A program made the position numbers and the translations under genes. The notes under the pieces are model-generated. The model was not told the DNA's origin, made no database searches, and worked only from the letters and a program-made list of their open reading frames with translations. From Dolomitihabitans soli (lineage in GTDB: Bacteria > Actinomycetota > Actinomycetes > Streptosporangiales > Streptosporangiaceae), in assembly GCF_022213955.1 (NCBI RefSeq), contig NZ_JAKNTW010000034.1:62001-126000 (forward strand): a DNA stretch of 64,000 nucleotides, given 5' to 3'. Shown here piece after piece: positions 8,463 through 17,137 of this stretch (positions within the stretch are counted from its first letter, which is position 1; every line of letters starts with the position of its first letter).

Positions 8463-8786
8463 ATGAGTGTTCCAGAGGCGGCGGCACGCACGGTGCCCGA
8501 CGACGCGTTCCTGCTCGACGTCCGGGAGATCGACGAATGGCAGGCCGGGCACGCGCCCTCGGCCACGCACATCCCGCTCGGCGAGTTGCAGCAGCGGGTC
8601 GCCGAGGTGCCCCAGGACGCCACCGTCTACGTGATCTGCCGGATGGGCGGCCGCTCGGCACACGCGGCCGCGTGGCTGAACCACACCGGCAGGCAGGCCG
8701 TCAACGTCGAGGGCGGCATGCAGTCCTGGGCGGCCACTGGCCGCGAGATGGTCGGCGAAGGCGGCCACGAGCCCTTCGTCGCGTGA
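8463..8786 (+). CDS. Rhodanese-like sulfurtransferase (single domain)
   Basis: 107 residues forming one rhodanese domain. The active-site loop VYVICRMGGRSAHAA contains Cys59, the persulfide-carrying nucleophile, in a CRMGGRS loop typical of small GlpE-like proteins. DVREIDEWQAGH and GGMQSW are the other family landmarks. Likely a cytoplasmic sulfur carrier; the acceptor is unknown. It follows the glycosylase by 27 bases and may be cotranscribed with it. Confidence 0.92.
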   Translation: MSVPEAAARTVPDDAFLLDVREIDEWQAGHAPSATHIPLGELQQRVAEVPQDATVYVICRMGGRSAHAAAWLNHTGRQAVNVEGGMQSWAATGREMVGEGGHEPFVA

Positions 8787-9095
8787 CCTGAGGGGCACGG
8801 CGCCTGTGTTGTCGGAATCCATCCGGACGCGCCACTGATACGACGTACGCACATCGGCTGAGTGCCGGCGGTGGTCTTCCACGTGCCCGTGGCCCGACCA
8901 CTCCTTGCGCTGCTTCAAGGTCACCTGTCCGCGATTGCCGCCCGTGGCCAGGTTCCCGTTCTGCCGCTTCAGGACCGTGCCCGGCCACGACTTGCACGCT
9001 GCCCGCGTCGCTTCGGCGGTCGCCGGCTGAGCCGCCGCGACCAGGCCGGGAGCGGGGTATGCCCGCCAGAGCCACTGACCGTACGTGACCGCCAC
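8787..9095 (-). pseudogene. Unrecognised reverse-strand coding remnant
   Basis: The minus-strand frame from GTG 9095 to about 8787 has strongly GC-biased third codon positions and a balanced composition (AVTYGQWLWRAYP, AACKSWPGTVLKRQ, VRTSYQWRVRMDSDN) unlike the Arg/Pro-rich shadows around it. It has no stop before entering the antisense of the rhodanese gene, where coding character ends, so I read it as a truncated or decayed gene. A frame shift near 9095 could join it to an upstream ATG at 9132. I recognise no family. Upstream lie three near-copies of ATCCGGCCTC (9131-9160). Confidence 0.35.
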
Positions 9096-9395
9096 AGTCG
9101 TCAGCCCCGGTACGGCTCACGCCGAAACTCATCCGGCCTCATCCGGCCTCGTCCGGCCACCTCGTGACCAGTTTCACGGCTCGTAAGAGCGACATACCTG
9201 CGACATACCGGGGTTTGTTTCAATCGCCCCGACGGAGCCCACCTCCCCGAGGCTGAGAACACCTGCGGCAGCTCTCCCGGGCAGTTTCGTGCTTACCAAC
9301 CCAGAGCCTGAGCCGGCGACACAGACGGCTGACGCGCCCTGATCTGGACGTCGGCAGCATCTTTCTCCGAGGCGTCGAAAGGCGAAGGTCCGATC
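8787..9395. other. 609-bp region between rhodanese and lipoprotein genes
   Basis: Holds the decayed minus-strand frame described above, a 10-bp direct repeat ATCCGGCCTC x2 followed by a degenerate third copy (9131-9160), and GCGACATACC repeated twice near 9190-9210. The last part should carry the promoter of the lipoprotein gene at 9396. No plus-strand gene is supported. Confidence 0.5.
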
Positions 9396-10502
9396 ATGAA
9401 CTTACGGGGATTAGCCGCGCTCGTGGCATGCCTGACCTGTTTCGTCGCCGCCTGTTCCACGGTGCCCGGCGAAGGCTCCGGCCAGTCCTCAGCGGAGCGT
9501 GCACCGCGCATCCTCCGCGCGGACAGTGACGGGGCGGTGGTGTTCGATCCCGGACAGGCCACGGTCAACGGCTTCGCCCGGGCCGGCGCTCTGGTGTGGC
9601 GGAACACGTCTATCGCCGACACGGCGATCGACATCGTCTGCCTCGCCCGCTGCCCGGCGACCGTCGTGTCCACGGAAGCCGCACCCGGCCAGCCGTCCGG
9701 CCAGGCGGCGCCTGACCCCTTCCGGCTCACCGAACGGGGCACGGAGGCGTTCCCCGTGTCCAAGGTGCCCGGCTCGCGCGTGCTGACCGCGCTCTCCCCC
9801 CGGGACGCCGTGGTGGAGGAGCGCACCGGTGGCCGTACCTGGATCAGGATCATCCGCCCGGGCGGCGAGGAGCGCATCAAGGTGCCGCACTCCGGCAACC
9901 AGTGGGTGGAGTCGGCCGACCGGAGCGCCGCGATCGCCTTCCCGGGACAGCCAGGGGGCCGGATGCTCAGATTCAAGCGCGACGCCGACGGTTGGAAGAC
10001 GGCCGGCGGCAGCGTGGAACCGGGCATCGTCGACAGCGTCTGCGTCGCCGACCGGGGCGAGCGCTCCCTGGTGGTCGGACAGGAGACCACCCTGGTACGC
10101 GAAACGTCCGAGCGCGTCCGCGTAGATGCGGCGCTCGCCGAGGCACGCGAATGCGCGCTCGGCGAACAGACGGCGGCGCTGGTCGCCCGTGCCACCAACG
10201 ATCAGGGCCGGTTCCGGACCGTCGTGCACGGGCTGTCCCCCGACGGGCGGCAGGCCTGGCGGCGAGAATTCGCCGCGGAGGCCGGCGTCACCGCACATCC
10301 GGCCGAGCCCTATCTCGGCATCACTCACGACCGGACGTTCGTCCTCGTGGACGGCTCCGGCCGCACCGTCTGGCAACGGGACGCGGTGGCCGCCGCCCGC
10401 TTCACGCCGGACGGGCAACTCGTCGTGGTGAGCCCCGACGGCACGGTGTCGTGGCTCCCGGCTGACCTCATAGACCCCCTCCATCAATCAACAACCAGAT
10501 AA
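9396..10502 (+). CDS. Putative lipoprotein with beta-propeller-like repeats
   Basis: 368 residues. The signal peptide ends in a lipobox, LTCFVAAC, so Cys20 would be lipidated and the protein held on the outer face of the membrane. The body shows recurring blade-like strands (ILRADSDGAVVFDPG, LVDGSGRTVWQRDAVAAAR, QLVVVSPDGTVSW) as in WD40/PQQ-type propellers, but no catalytic motif. I do not recognise a family. An RBS (AAAGGAG) for the next gene lies 11 bases past the stop, so it is probably co-expressed with the small secreted protein downstream. Confidence 0.6.
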   Translation: MNLRGLAALVACLTCFVAACSTVPGEGSGQSSAERAPRILRADSDGAVVFDPGQATVNGFARAGALVWRNTSIADTAIDIVCLARCPATVVSTEAAPGQPSGQAAPDPFRLTERGTEAFPVSKVPGSRVLTALSPRDAVVEERTGGRTWIRIIRPGGEERIKVPHSGNQWVESADRSAAIAFPGQPGGRMLRFKRDADGWKTAGGSVEPGIVDSVCVADRGERSLVVGQETTLVRETSERVRVDAALAEARECALGEQTAALVARATNDQGRFRTVVHGLSPDGRQAWRREFAAEAGVTAHPAEPYLGITHDRTFVLVDGSGRTVWQRDAVAAARFTPDGQLVVVSPDGTVSWLPADLIDPLHQSTTR

Positions 10503-10513
10503 AGGAGCAATAC

Positions 10514-10960
10514 ATGTTAAACAAATTCGTACGCGGCACCGTCGTCGCCTCGGGCCTTGCCGTCGCCGTCCTCCTCGGCACCGCTGCCACGGCCCACGCG
10601 GGCAATGTGCAGGGCGCCTGCACCAAGGACGGCAGGAGCGCGACGGGATGGGTGCACTACACGTACGAGAGCAGCCTCGCCAAGGACAAGATCACGAAGT
10701 TCACCTGGGACATCAACGGTCAGTCCGGCTCAACGCTGAACGATGTCATCCTCGAACTGAAGCGCGACGTCAACAACGGATCGGACACCGTGCACTACGC
10801 GTATTCGACCAGCAGCGCGGATAACGGCAACGGCAGCCACACCCCCAGCCAGACCACGCGGGTGTCGGCGAGCTGGAACGCCTACGGGCGCTTCAACTTC
10901 ATCTTCGACATCAACAACGAAATCGACCCGAGCTGCGTCGCGACGACCAGCCGCTTCTAG
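10514..10960 (+). CDS. Small secreted protein of unknown function
   Basis: 148 residues with a clear Sec signal peptide (VVASGLAVAVLLGTAATAHAG, cleavage after AHA about residue 30). The mature part is about 118 residues, rich in Ser/Thr/Asn and aromatic strands, with only two Cys (near residues 36 and 141) that could form one disulfide closing the domain. It resembles secreted beta-sandwich proteins, but I recognise no family. It has AAAGGAG upstream and follows the lipoprotein by 11 bases; a stem-loop follows at 10980-11006. Confidence 0.7.
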   Translation: MLNKFVRGTVVASGLAVAVLLGTAATAHAGNVQGACTKDGRSATGWVHYTYESSLAKDKITKFTWDINGQSGSTLNDVILELKRDVNNGSDTVHYAYSTSSADNGNGSHTPSQTTRVSASWNAYGRFNFIFDINNEIDPSCVATTSRF

Positions 10961-10979
10961 CCCGCCAAGGGCCTGACAG

Positions 10980-11006
10980 GCTCCCGCCGGAATCGCCGGC
11001 GGGAGC
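10980..11006 (+). terminator. Stem-loop terminator after the secreted-protein gene
   Basis: GCTCCCGCCGG (10980-10990) pairs with CCGGCGGGAGC (10996-11006) over a 5-nt loop, 19 bases after the stop at 10960. No T tract follows, as is common in actinobacteria. Confidence 0.7.
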
Positions 11007-11419
11007 TCTGCGACGGTCGTCTACGTGCTGACGGGCCTGTTGGCCATACAGCGCTGGCGCCTGCTCCCTCACGCCGACCGGCAGAACGACGGGCGTCCGC
11101 CAGCCGGCCGAGCGCCCCCGCCCAGCTGGATGGCCGTCCGACAGGGGCCCCGCTGGGCCATGGTCACCGAAGTTCTGGCACCTCACCGCCGTACCCACTG
11201 ATCAACTGAGTGGCGCCTGGCCGTAGCCATAGAGGTTCGGGGCCGTATCAAGGGGTGGCGGCAAAGGTGGACGCGCGCTTGCCGCACAGCCGCGAAGTAC
11301 AGCTACGGGCACGCATGTAGCTGTACTTCAGCGGACGCGTCAGGCTGGGCGGTGTGATCTCGCACCCCCTGTCATAAAAGGGGGCCGATGGGGCATGATG
11401 GGCCGCGAACTGCATAAAT
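11007..11419. other. Non-coding region upstream of the TPP riboswitch
   Basis: About 410 bases with no supported gene. Two hairpins stand out: a 13-bp perfect inverted repeat at 11294-11306/11317-11329 and CCCCCT/AGGGGG at 11365-11370/11379-11384. The promoter of the riboswitch-controlled permease must lie here. Confidence 0.5.
11294..11329. repeat. 13-bp perfect inverted repeat
   Basis: GAAGTACAGCTAC (11294-11306), a 10-nt loop, then GTAGCTGTACTTC (11317-11329). It lies about 90 bases upstream of the TPP riboswitch and over 300 bases beyond the previous gene. It could be an operator or a transcript hairpin; nothing distinguishes the two from sequence alone. Confidence 0.6.
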
Positions 11420-11510
11420 CACTGCGGGAGCTCGGGCGTAACCGGGCTGAGAGGGTAGCCAGCGCTGCCGACCGCCTGAACCTGTCCGGGTAATGCCGGC
11501 GTAGGGAGCG
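11420..11510 (+). promoter_or_regulatory. TPP riboswitch (THI box)
   Basis: The conserved THI-box core is present: GGGCTGAGAGGG (11444-11455, pyrimidine-sensing helix), GAACCTG (11478 onward) and CCGGGTAATGCCGGCGTAGGGAG (11487-11508, diphosphate-sensing helix and 3' closing strand). The ribosome-binding site AGGGAG (11503-11508) is part of the closing strand, six bases before the ATG at 11515, so TPP binding would hide it and block translation. It controls the permease immediately downstream. Confidence 0.94.
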
Positions 11511-11514
11511 TGTG

Positions 11515-12867
11515 ATGGCGTCGGACGTCGTCGATTCCCCCCAGTCTTCCACTCCTGCGGCCACCGAGGCCCCGCTCACCCTCGACCAGGCCGCCCCGAA
11601 GACCCTGGGCGTGCTCGACCAGGGGGCCTTCTGGGCCAATCTGGGCGTCAGCCTGCTGGGCTTCTCCGGCGCGCTCGCCCTGCTGGCCCCTCTCGGCGGG
11701 CCGCCGCTGACCTTCACCGCCGCGATCGTCGCCGCGGTGGTCGGCAGCGTGATCGGTACCGCCATGGTCGGCCTCGCGGCTGTTCCCGGGGCCCAGACCG
11801 GGATGCCGGCGATGGTCCTGCTGCGCGGCCTGTTCGGCGCGAAGCTGTCGTACGCGCCCAGCGTGCTCAACATGATCCAGATGGTCGGGTGGGGCGCGTT
11901 CGAGCTCTGGGTGATCGCTCAGGGCGCGCAGGCGGTGTTCGGTGACTCCGTGCCGCTCGCCGTCTGGGTGGTGGTGGCGGGACTGATCACGATGGCGCTG
12001 ACCATCTGGCCGCTGGGATCGATCAGGCTGCTGCGCCGGTTCGTCACGGCGGGCGTGGTCGTCTCGATGATCTGGCTCTCCGTGGCGCTGTTCAGGCAGG
12101 TGCCCACGCTCGGCGGCGGGTCGTGGGACTCCTTCGCGCCCGCGGTCGACGTCGTGATCGCGTTGTCGGTCTCGTGGGTTCCGATGGCCGCCGACTTCGC
12201 CCGCCACTCGCGGTCCAGCAGGGCGGCCTTCGGCGGCGTGTTCGTCGGCTACTCGATCGCCCAGGTCGCCTGCCTGGCGTTGGGCATCGTCGCGCTCTCG
12301 CTGGTGGGCAACGATGTGGACGCGGTGTGGGGGGCGTTCGTCGCGGCGCCGCTCGGCGCGCTGTTCTTCGGCGTACTGGTGCTCCGGGAGGCCGACCAGT
12401 CGTTCGCGAACGTCTACTCCACCACCATGTCGCTGCAGAACCTGATGCCGAGGGTGGACCGGCGGATCATCTCGGTGGTGATCAGCGTGGTGATCACGTG
12501 CCTCGCGCTGGTGGTCGACGTCAACGCCTACACCGCGTTCCTGGGGTTGATCGGGGCCGTGTTCGTGCCGATGTTCGCGGTGCTGGCCGTCGACTACTTC
12601 GTGCTCGGCGGCCGGACCAGGTGGAACACGGCCGAGGACGCGCCGTCGCGGTGGCCGATGGTCGTGCCGTGGGTGCTCGGGTTCGCCACCTGGTGGATGA
12701 TCGGCGGCTCCGGCGTGTCGTGGTGGCAGGCGTGGTGGACCTCGGCCCGCGAGGCGGTCGGCTTCGTGCCGCAGCCGTGGATGAGCGCGGCGCTGGGCGC
12801 GTTCCTCGTCGCCGCGCTGGTCACCCTGCTGATCAACCGGCTAACGCGGCTTCTCCAGCCGAAGTAG
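11515..12867 (+). CDS. cytX: NCS1-type permease, probable CytX hydroxymethylpyrimidine transporter
   Basis: 450 residues with about 12 hydrophobic segments, matching the purine-cytosine permease (NCS1) family: an N-terminal TLGVLDQGAFWANLGVSLL and an ADQSFANVYSTTMSLQNL segment late in the protein. The TPP riboswitch directly upstream points to a thiamine precursor, most likely HMP, as substrate; that is inference from regulation. ATG 11515 is preferred to GTG 11512 because of spacing to AGGGAG. The 3' end overlaps the convergent ogt gene by 27 bases. Confidence 0.88.
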   Translation: MASDVVDSPQSSTPAATEAPLTLDQAAPKTLGVLDQGAFWANLGVSLLGFSGALALLAPLGGPPLTFTAAIVAAVVGSVIGTAMVGLAAVPGAQTGMPAMVLLRGLFGAKLSYAPSVLNMIQMVGWGAFELWVIAQGAQAVFGDSVPLAVWVVVAGLITMALTIWPLGSIRLLRRFVTAGVVVSMIWLSVALFRQVPTLGGGSWDSFAPAVDVVIALSVSWVPMAADFARHSRSSRAAFGGVFVGYSIAQVACLALGIVALSLVGNDVDAVWGAFVAAPLGALFFGVLVLREADQSFANVYSTTMSLQNLMPRVDRRIISVVISVVITCLALVVDVNAYTAFLGLIGAVFVPMFAVLAVDYFVLGGRTRWNTAEDAPSRWPMVVPWVLGFATWWMIGGSGVSWWQAWWTSAREAVGFVPQPWMSAALGAFLVAALVTLLINRLTRLLQPK

Positions 12868-13398
12868 GTGCGCCTTGGCGGCGGCCCCGCCGGCGTAGCC
12901 GCCGAGGCCGCCGCCCTGCTCCAGCACGCGGTGACAGGGCAGGATCACGCACACCGGGTTGCCCGTCAGCGCGTTGGTGACGGCGCGCAGGGCCTGCGGC
13001 CGCCCGATCCGCTGGGCGATCTCGTGGTACGTCGTGGCGGTGCCGTACGGCACGGCTCGCATCATCTGCAGGACGGTGCGCGCGAACGGCGTGGCGAGTT
13101 GCAGGTCGGCCGACGCGTTGAAGGTGCGCAGGCGGCCGGCGAAGTAGGCGTCCATCTCGCGCCTGACCGGATCCAGCCGGCGCGGGTCGGGGCCGATGAA
13201 CGTGCCGACGGTCCGGGAGATCCGCTCGAACACGGTGTGCTCGTCGTCGAAGCTGCACGAGACGACGCCGCGGGCCGTGGCCGCGATCACCAGCAGCCCG
13301 ATCGGGGTCTCCGTGGTGCCGAAGGCGATGTCGGGCGGGCCGTCGCCCCGATAACCGGGAGAGGTGACGCGCAACAGGGCGTCGAGGTCGCCGGACAC
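12841..13398 (-). CDS. ogt: Methylated-DNA--protein-cysteine methyltransferase
   Basis: 185 residues from GTG 13398 with GAGGG six bases upstream. The active-site motif is complete as LPCHRV with acceptor Cys155, preceded by the Arg-finger region (TATTYHEIAQRIGRP, ALRAVTNALTGNP). It removes O6-alkyl groups from guanine by irreversible transfer to Cys. A Tyr/Gly-rich loop GGLGGYAGG and an N-terminal domain of normal size are present. The gene stands alone; its 3' end overlaps that of cytX by 27 bases on the opposite strand. Confidence 0.93.
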   Translation of the reverse strand: MSGDLDALLRVTSPGYRGDGPPDIAFGTTETPIGLLVIAATARGVVSCSFDDEHTVFERISRTVGTFIGPDPRRLDPVRREMDAYFAGRLRTFNASADLQLATPFARTVLQMMRAVPYGTATTYHEIAQRIGRPQALRAVTNALTGNPVCVILPCHRVLEQGGGLGGYAGGAAAKAHLLRLEKPR

Positions 13399-13545
13399 TG
13401 GCCCTCACCCTCTCGCGTACACGACTGCGCTGAGCGCAGCGTATCGGACGGATCGGCACATCGGAGCAGCACGCAGGTGGCGTGGCCCCTCGCGGACCGG
13501 ACGAAAGTACCAAGATCGGGCTAGTGAAACGGGCACTATGGGAGG

Positions 13546-15420
13546 GTGGGTGACGAGAGGGCAGGGAGTGACGAAGACCTCGCGTGGGCGGTTCTGGCGA
13601 GTTCCCCCAATGCGATCATCGCCCTGGACCGCGACGAGACCGTCCTTTTCTGGAACCCCGCGGCGGAGGAGTTGTTCGGCTGGCGCGCCGAGGAGATGCT
13701 CGGCAGGCGCACGCCGCTGATCCCCGGCGAGCTGACGGCCGAGCACAACGCGGTGCTGGAGCGGGTCCGCACCGGCGGTCAGGTATCGCTCCGCACCAGG
13801 CGGTTCCGCAGGGACGGGCTGCTGCTCGACGTCCGCGTCGACACCAGCGCGCTGCGCTTCGGCTCCGACACGGTGGCGGGCTACGTGTGCGTCCACCACC
13901 GCCCGCAGGACGACGAGGCGGCCCAGGGCTGGGGGGCGCACCGGGCCAGGCTGGTGCGCAAGCTCACCGACGTGGTCGGCGACATCAACGCCGAGCTGGA
14001 GCTGCCCGCGGTGCTCGACCGGATCGCGGCCAGCCTCACCGAGCTGACCGGCGCCGACGCGGGCGGCTTCGTGCTGATCGAGGGTGAGCGGCTGCGGCTG
14101 GTCAGCGGGCACCGGCTGCCCAGGTCGCTGCGCGACGCCACCGCCGACCTGCGCAGCAGCCTGGTCGGCAAGCTGATGCGCACCGGCAAGACCGTGCTGC
14201 TGGAGACCAAGGAGCTCGACGACCTGATCTGGTCGGAGCTGCCCGGCCTGCACTCGATCGCGCTCGGCGTGGCCGCCGTGGGCGGCCGGCCGTACGGCGC
14301 GCTGTACGCCCTGTTCGCCAAGCGGAAGGCCGGGCACGTCGAGCTGGAGCTGCTTGAGCTGCTCGCCGGGCATGCCGGGATCGCCGTGGGCAACGCCATG
14401 GCCTACCAGGACGCGGTGCGCCAGCGTGCCCACGAGCGCGCGGTCTTCGACGCCAGTGCCGACGGGATCGCGGTGCTCGACGGCGCGGGCAAGGTGTTGC
14501 AGTGGAACCCGGCGGCGGGGGAGCTGACCGGACGCCCGGCCGAGGAGGTGCTCGGCGGGCCGCCGCCGTTCCCGCTGCCCGAGCCGGGGGAGAAGCTCAC
14601 CTTCCAGCTCGCCTCCGGCGTCTGGCTCGACGTGGTCTGCGCGGAGATCTCCGAGACGGGCGAGATCGTGGTCGACTTCCGCGATGTCACCCGGGCCAAG
14701 GAGCTGGAGGAGGCCAAGGATCTCTTCCTCGCGACCACCAGCCACGAGCTGCGCACGCCCATCACGGTGGTGCGCGGCTTCGCCAGCACGCTGGACAGCA
14801 GGTGGGACAAGCTGACCGACGAGGAACGACGCTCCGCCGTGCACACCATCGCCGAGCGGGCCCGGTCGCTCGGGCAACTGATGGATCACCTGCTGCTCGG
14901 GTCGCGGGCGGGCGCGGAGGAACTGGCGGTCCGGGCGGTGCCGTTCGATCTTGGGGCGCTGGTCCGCGGCGCGACGCTCGGCATGCCGGCGTTCTCCGAC
15001 CGGCACCGGGTCGACGTGGTGGTGCCCGACGATCTGCCGATGGTGATCGGCGACACGCTGGCCACCGACATCGTGCTCGGCCAGCTGCTGGAGAACGCCT
15101 TCAAGTACTCCCCGAACGGCGGGCTGATCAGGGTGGCCGCGTGGGCGGAGGACGACGAGGTGGCCGTGGTGGTCGAGGACGAGGGCGTGGGGATCGCCGC
15201 CGCCGACCGGGAGCGGATCTTCGAGCGGTTCGTCCAGGTGGAGAGCGGTGACCGGCGCAGGTTCGGGGGCGTGGGGCTCGGTCTCTACATTGTCCGGAAC
15301 CTCGCCAGGGCACAGGGTGGTGACGTCACCGCGCAGCCACGCCCGGGCGGGGGCACCCGGATGCGGCTCGTCCTGGCAAAGGCCGTCGCCACTACCGGAT
15401 GCGACACGCCGATGCGGTAA
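13546..15420 (+). CDS. Hybrid-sensing histidine kinase: PAS-GAF-PAS-HisKA-HATPase
   Basis: 624 residues, GTG start with GGGAGG just upstream. Order: PAS (about 12-115, SSPNAIIALDRDETVLFWNP), GAF (about 150-285), second PAS (about 295-385, ADGIAVLDGAGKVLQWNP), dimerisation domain with His400 in TTSHELRTPITVV, then the ATPase domain (N box LLENAFKYSP, G1 DEGVGI, G2 GVGLGLYIV). There are no membrane segments, so it is a cytosolic sensor. No response regulator is adjacent: the next gene is an ATP-binding anti-sigma-like protein and the nearest regulator is at 17463. Signal unknown; the GAF domain could bind a small molecule or cofactor. Confidence 0.92.
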   Translation: MGDERAGSDEDLAWAVLASSPNAIIALDRDETVLFWNPAAEELFGWRAEEMLGRRTPLIPGELTAEHNAVLERVRTGGQVSLRTRRFRRDGLLLDVRVDTSALRFGSDTVAGYVCVHHRPQDDEAAQGWGAHRARLVRKLTDVVGDINAELELPAVLDRIAASLTELTGADAGGFVLIEGERLRLVSGHRLPRSLRDATADLRSSLVGKLMRTGKTVLLETKELDDLIWSELPGLHSIALGVAAVGGRPYGALYALFAKRKAGHVELELLELLAGHAGIAVGNAMAYQDAVRQRAHERAVFDASADGIAVLDGAGKVLQWNPAAGELTGRPAEEVLGGPPPFPLPEPGEKLTFQLASGVWLDVVCAEISETGEIVVDFRDVTRAKELEEAKDLFLATTSHELRTPITVVRGFASTLDSRWDKLTDEERRSAVHTIAERARSLGQLMDHLLLGSRAGAEELAVRAVPFDLGALVRGATLGMPAFSDRHRVDVVVPDDLPMVIGDTLATDIVLGQLLENAFKYSPNGGLIRVAAWAEDDEVAVVVEDEGVGIAAADRERIFERFVQVESGDRRRFGGVGLGLYIVRNLARAQGGDVTAQPRPGGGTRMRLVLAKAVATTGCDTPMR

Positions 15421-15547
15421 CGAGGTGGTAACAGAAAAGCTGATCTATTGTCGAATGCGTACAAGCTGTAATCGACACCCGGTTTCTCCGGCCGCCGAAC
15501 GGGGCATTTCGGTCGTACTGGGGTGTGCCCCACCGGGGGCAACGGGA

Positions 15548-16006
15548 ATGGGGGAGGTGAGTGCGTCGAGCGTCGTGCTGCTGCCGTACGCGCTGTCCAG
15601 CGTCGCCGTCGCCCGCCAGCGCCTCTGTTCTGACCTGCAGGAATGGGGAGTCTTCACGTCCTCCATCGAGGATGCCGTCCTCGTGGTCAGCGAGTTGCTG
15701 AGCAATGCGTTGCGTCACGCGCACCCTCTGCCGTCTGGGCAGATAGGGGTGGCCTGGCGTTGGACCGAAGGGCACGTCGAAGTGGCGGTGAGTGACGGAG
15801 GCTCGGCCACCGAACCTCGCGCGGGACGTCCCACCCTCTCCTCCCTCGGCGGTCGTGGCCTCGGCATCGTCGAGTTCATCGCCGAGCGCTGGGGAGTCAG
15901 GCACGACGGTGAGATCACCACCGTGTGGGCCATGCTGCCCGTTCCCGAGCCGGTGAACGGAAAGATGACCACACCCGACATCCCCGCGCTCCGGGAGTGC
16001 GGCTAG
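15548..16006 (+). CDS. HATPase-domain protein, RsbW/anti-sigma kinase-like
   Basis: 152 residues from ATG 15548; the frame is open further upstream but overlaps the histidine kinase antisense-free end and loses similarity. A single GHKL ATPase domain: VVSELLSNALRHAHP (N box), VAVSDGGSATEP (G1), GGRGLGIVEFIAERWG (G2). Small stand-alone HATPase proteins of this type are abundant in filamentous actinomycetes and act as anti-sigma or anti-anti-sigma kinases. A STAS protein lies 4.5 kb downstream (20485), but no sigma factor is adjacent, so the partner is unknown. Confidence 0.87.
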   Translation: MGEVSASSVVLLPYALSSVAVARQRLCSDLQEWGVFTSSIEDAVLVVSELLSNALRHAHPLPSGQIGVAWRWTEGHVEVAVSDGGSATEPRAGRPTLSSLGGRGLGIVEFIAERWGVRHDGEITTVWAMLPVPEPVNGKMTTPDIPALRECG

Positions 16007-16113
16007 CCAGACGGACCCCGAGCCCGTGCCGGAGCGCATGCGGAAGTGATCCGCGTGCCTGCGGCGCGGGGGTCGGACCCGGGCGGAGACGATGATCCGC
16101 GCCCCGGAGTGAG

Positions 16114-16809
16114 TCAGGCGGTCGCCGGCCTCGGGTGCAGGACGCCGCGCTCGATCGCGGTCCAGGCCGTGGTGGTGACCAGGTACAACGCGGCGGCCAG
16201 CGGGAGCACCGCCGCCGCGAGCAGGGTGCCGTAAGGGAGCAACGGCAGGAGCCGCCGCAGCGCCTCGGGCTGCGTGTCGTCCGCCGCCGCGCGCGCACGT
16301 CGCGAGGTCACCCAGGCCACGGCCGCGAGCAGCGCGAACACCACCGCGAACACCAGCACGGGCACGCTGAACAGCCCGAAGGCGCCGATCGTGCCCGCCA
16401 CCTGCTGGGCGAGCGGCGCGCCGAACAGGGTGTGCGCGCTCGGCGCCCCGGCCACCTTGAACAGCAGCATGAAGAACGGAAGCTGGGCGATCGAGGGCAG
16501 GCAGCCCGCCAGGGGCGTGGCGTTGTTCTTCGCGTAGAGCGCGGACAACTCCTGCCGCATCCGCTCCGGATCCCGCTCGAAGCGTTTGCGCAGCTTCGCC
16601 GCCTCGGGCGCCAGCCGTACCCTCGTCTTCTCCCCGCGCGCCGCCAGCACGCTGAGCGGGAGCAGGGCCAGGCGTACGGCCATCGTGCACAGGATGATCG
16701 CCAGAGCCGTGGCGTTGGCCCCCGCCAGGGGGGCGACCAGATCGGCGAGCGCGGTGAGCAGCCCGCTGGTGAACGTGATGATGCCGTCGAACATGGAGGG
16801 TGAGCCCAT
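16114..16809 (-). CDS. YidC/Oxa1-family membrane insertase (short form)
   Basis: 231 residues, ATG 16809 with AAGGAACC eight bases upstream. About five hydrophobic segments with the Oxa1 core: LAIILCTMAVRLALLPLSV with the conserved Arg of the hydrophilic groove, RKRFERDPERMRQELSALY (cytoplasmic coiled region) and LAGCLPSIAQLPFFMLLF. It lacks the large periplasmic domain, so it is a second, short YidC rather than the housekeeping copy normally beside rpmH. The two small membrane-protein genes upstream are probably cotranscribed. Confidence 0.9.
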   Translation of the reverse strand: MGSPSMFDGIITFTSGLLTALADLVAPLAGANATALAIILCTMAVRLALLPLSVLAARGEKTRVRLAPEAAKLRKRFERDPERMRQELSALYAKNNATPLAGCLPSIAQLPFFMLLFKVAGAPSAHTLFGAPLAQQVAGTIGAFGLFSVPVLVFAVVFALLAAVAWVTSRRARAAADDTQPEALRRLLPLLPYGTLLAAAVLPLAAALYLVTTTAWTAIERGVLHPRPATA

Positions 16810-16853
16810 CTGTCGGTTCCTTCAGGGAAACGGGACAGTGGCGCACCGCGTGA

Positions 16854-17135
16854 TCACGCGGGCGCCGGGCTCACAGCCGGGGCTCGTGGGCGGGGCCTGC
16901 CGGCCGCGTCGGGATCACGCTGCCTGACGAACGTCGTACGGCGGGCACGGTCGCGCGCCGCCAGCGGGGAACGGGGGCCCGCCGCGGAACCACCGCGCAG
17001 CACGGTCGCCGCCCAGGCGAGCAGCAGCACGCTCAGCCCGGCGACGGCGACCCCCGCCAGCACGTTTCCGGGATCGCCGCCGGCCCCCACGGCCAGCACG
17101 GCCAGATGGAGCAGGAGCAACCGGACGGCGAGCAT
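16854..17135 (-). CDS. Small membrane protein, DUF6412-like
   Basis: 93 residues. One or two hydrophobic segments (about 1-45) are followed by a basic tail with TFVRQRDPDAAGRPRPRAP, a motif typical of the DUF6412 proteins that accompany short YidC genes in actinomycetes. It lies 44 bases upstream of the yidC-like gene and 2 bases downstream of the 55-residue membrane protein. Role unknown; the conserved pairing suggests a helper or substrate of the insertase (inference). Confidence 0.75.
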   Translation of the reverse strand: MLAVRLLLLHLAVLAVGAGGDPGNVLAGVAVAGLSVLLLAWAATVLRGGSAAGPRSPLAARDRARRTTFVRQRDPDAAGRPRPRAPAVSPAPA

Positions 17136-17137
17136 GG

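Noticed and set aside
13405-15006. 533-codon minus-strand frame opposite the PAS-GAF kinase
   Set aside because: No motif, skewed composition; the plus strand encodes an intact histidine kinase.
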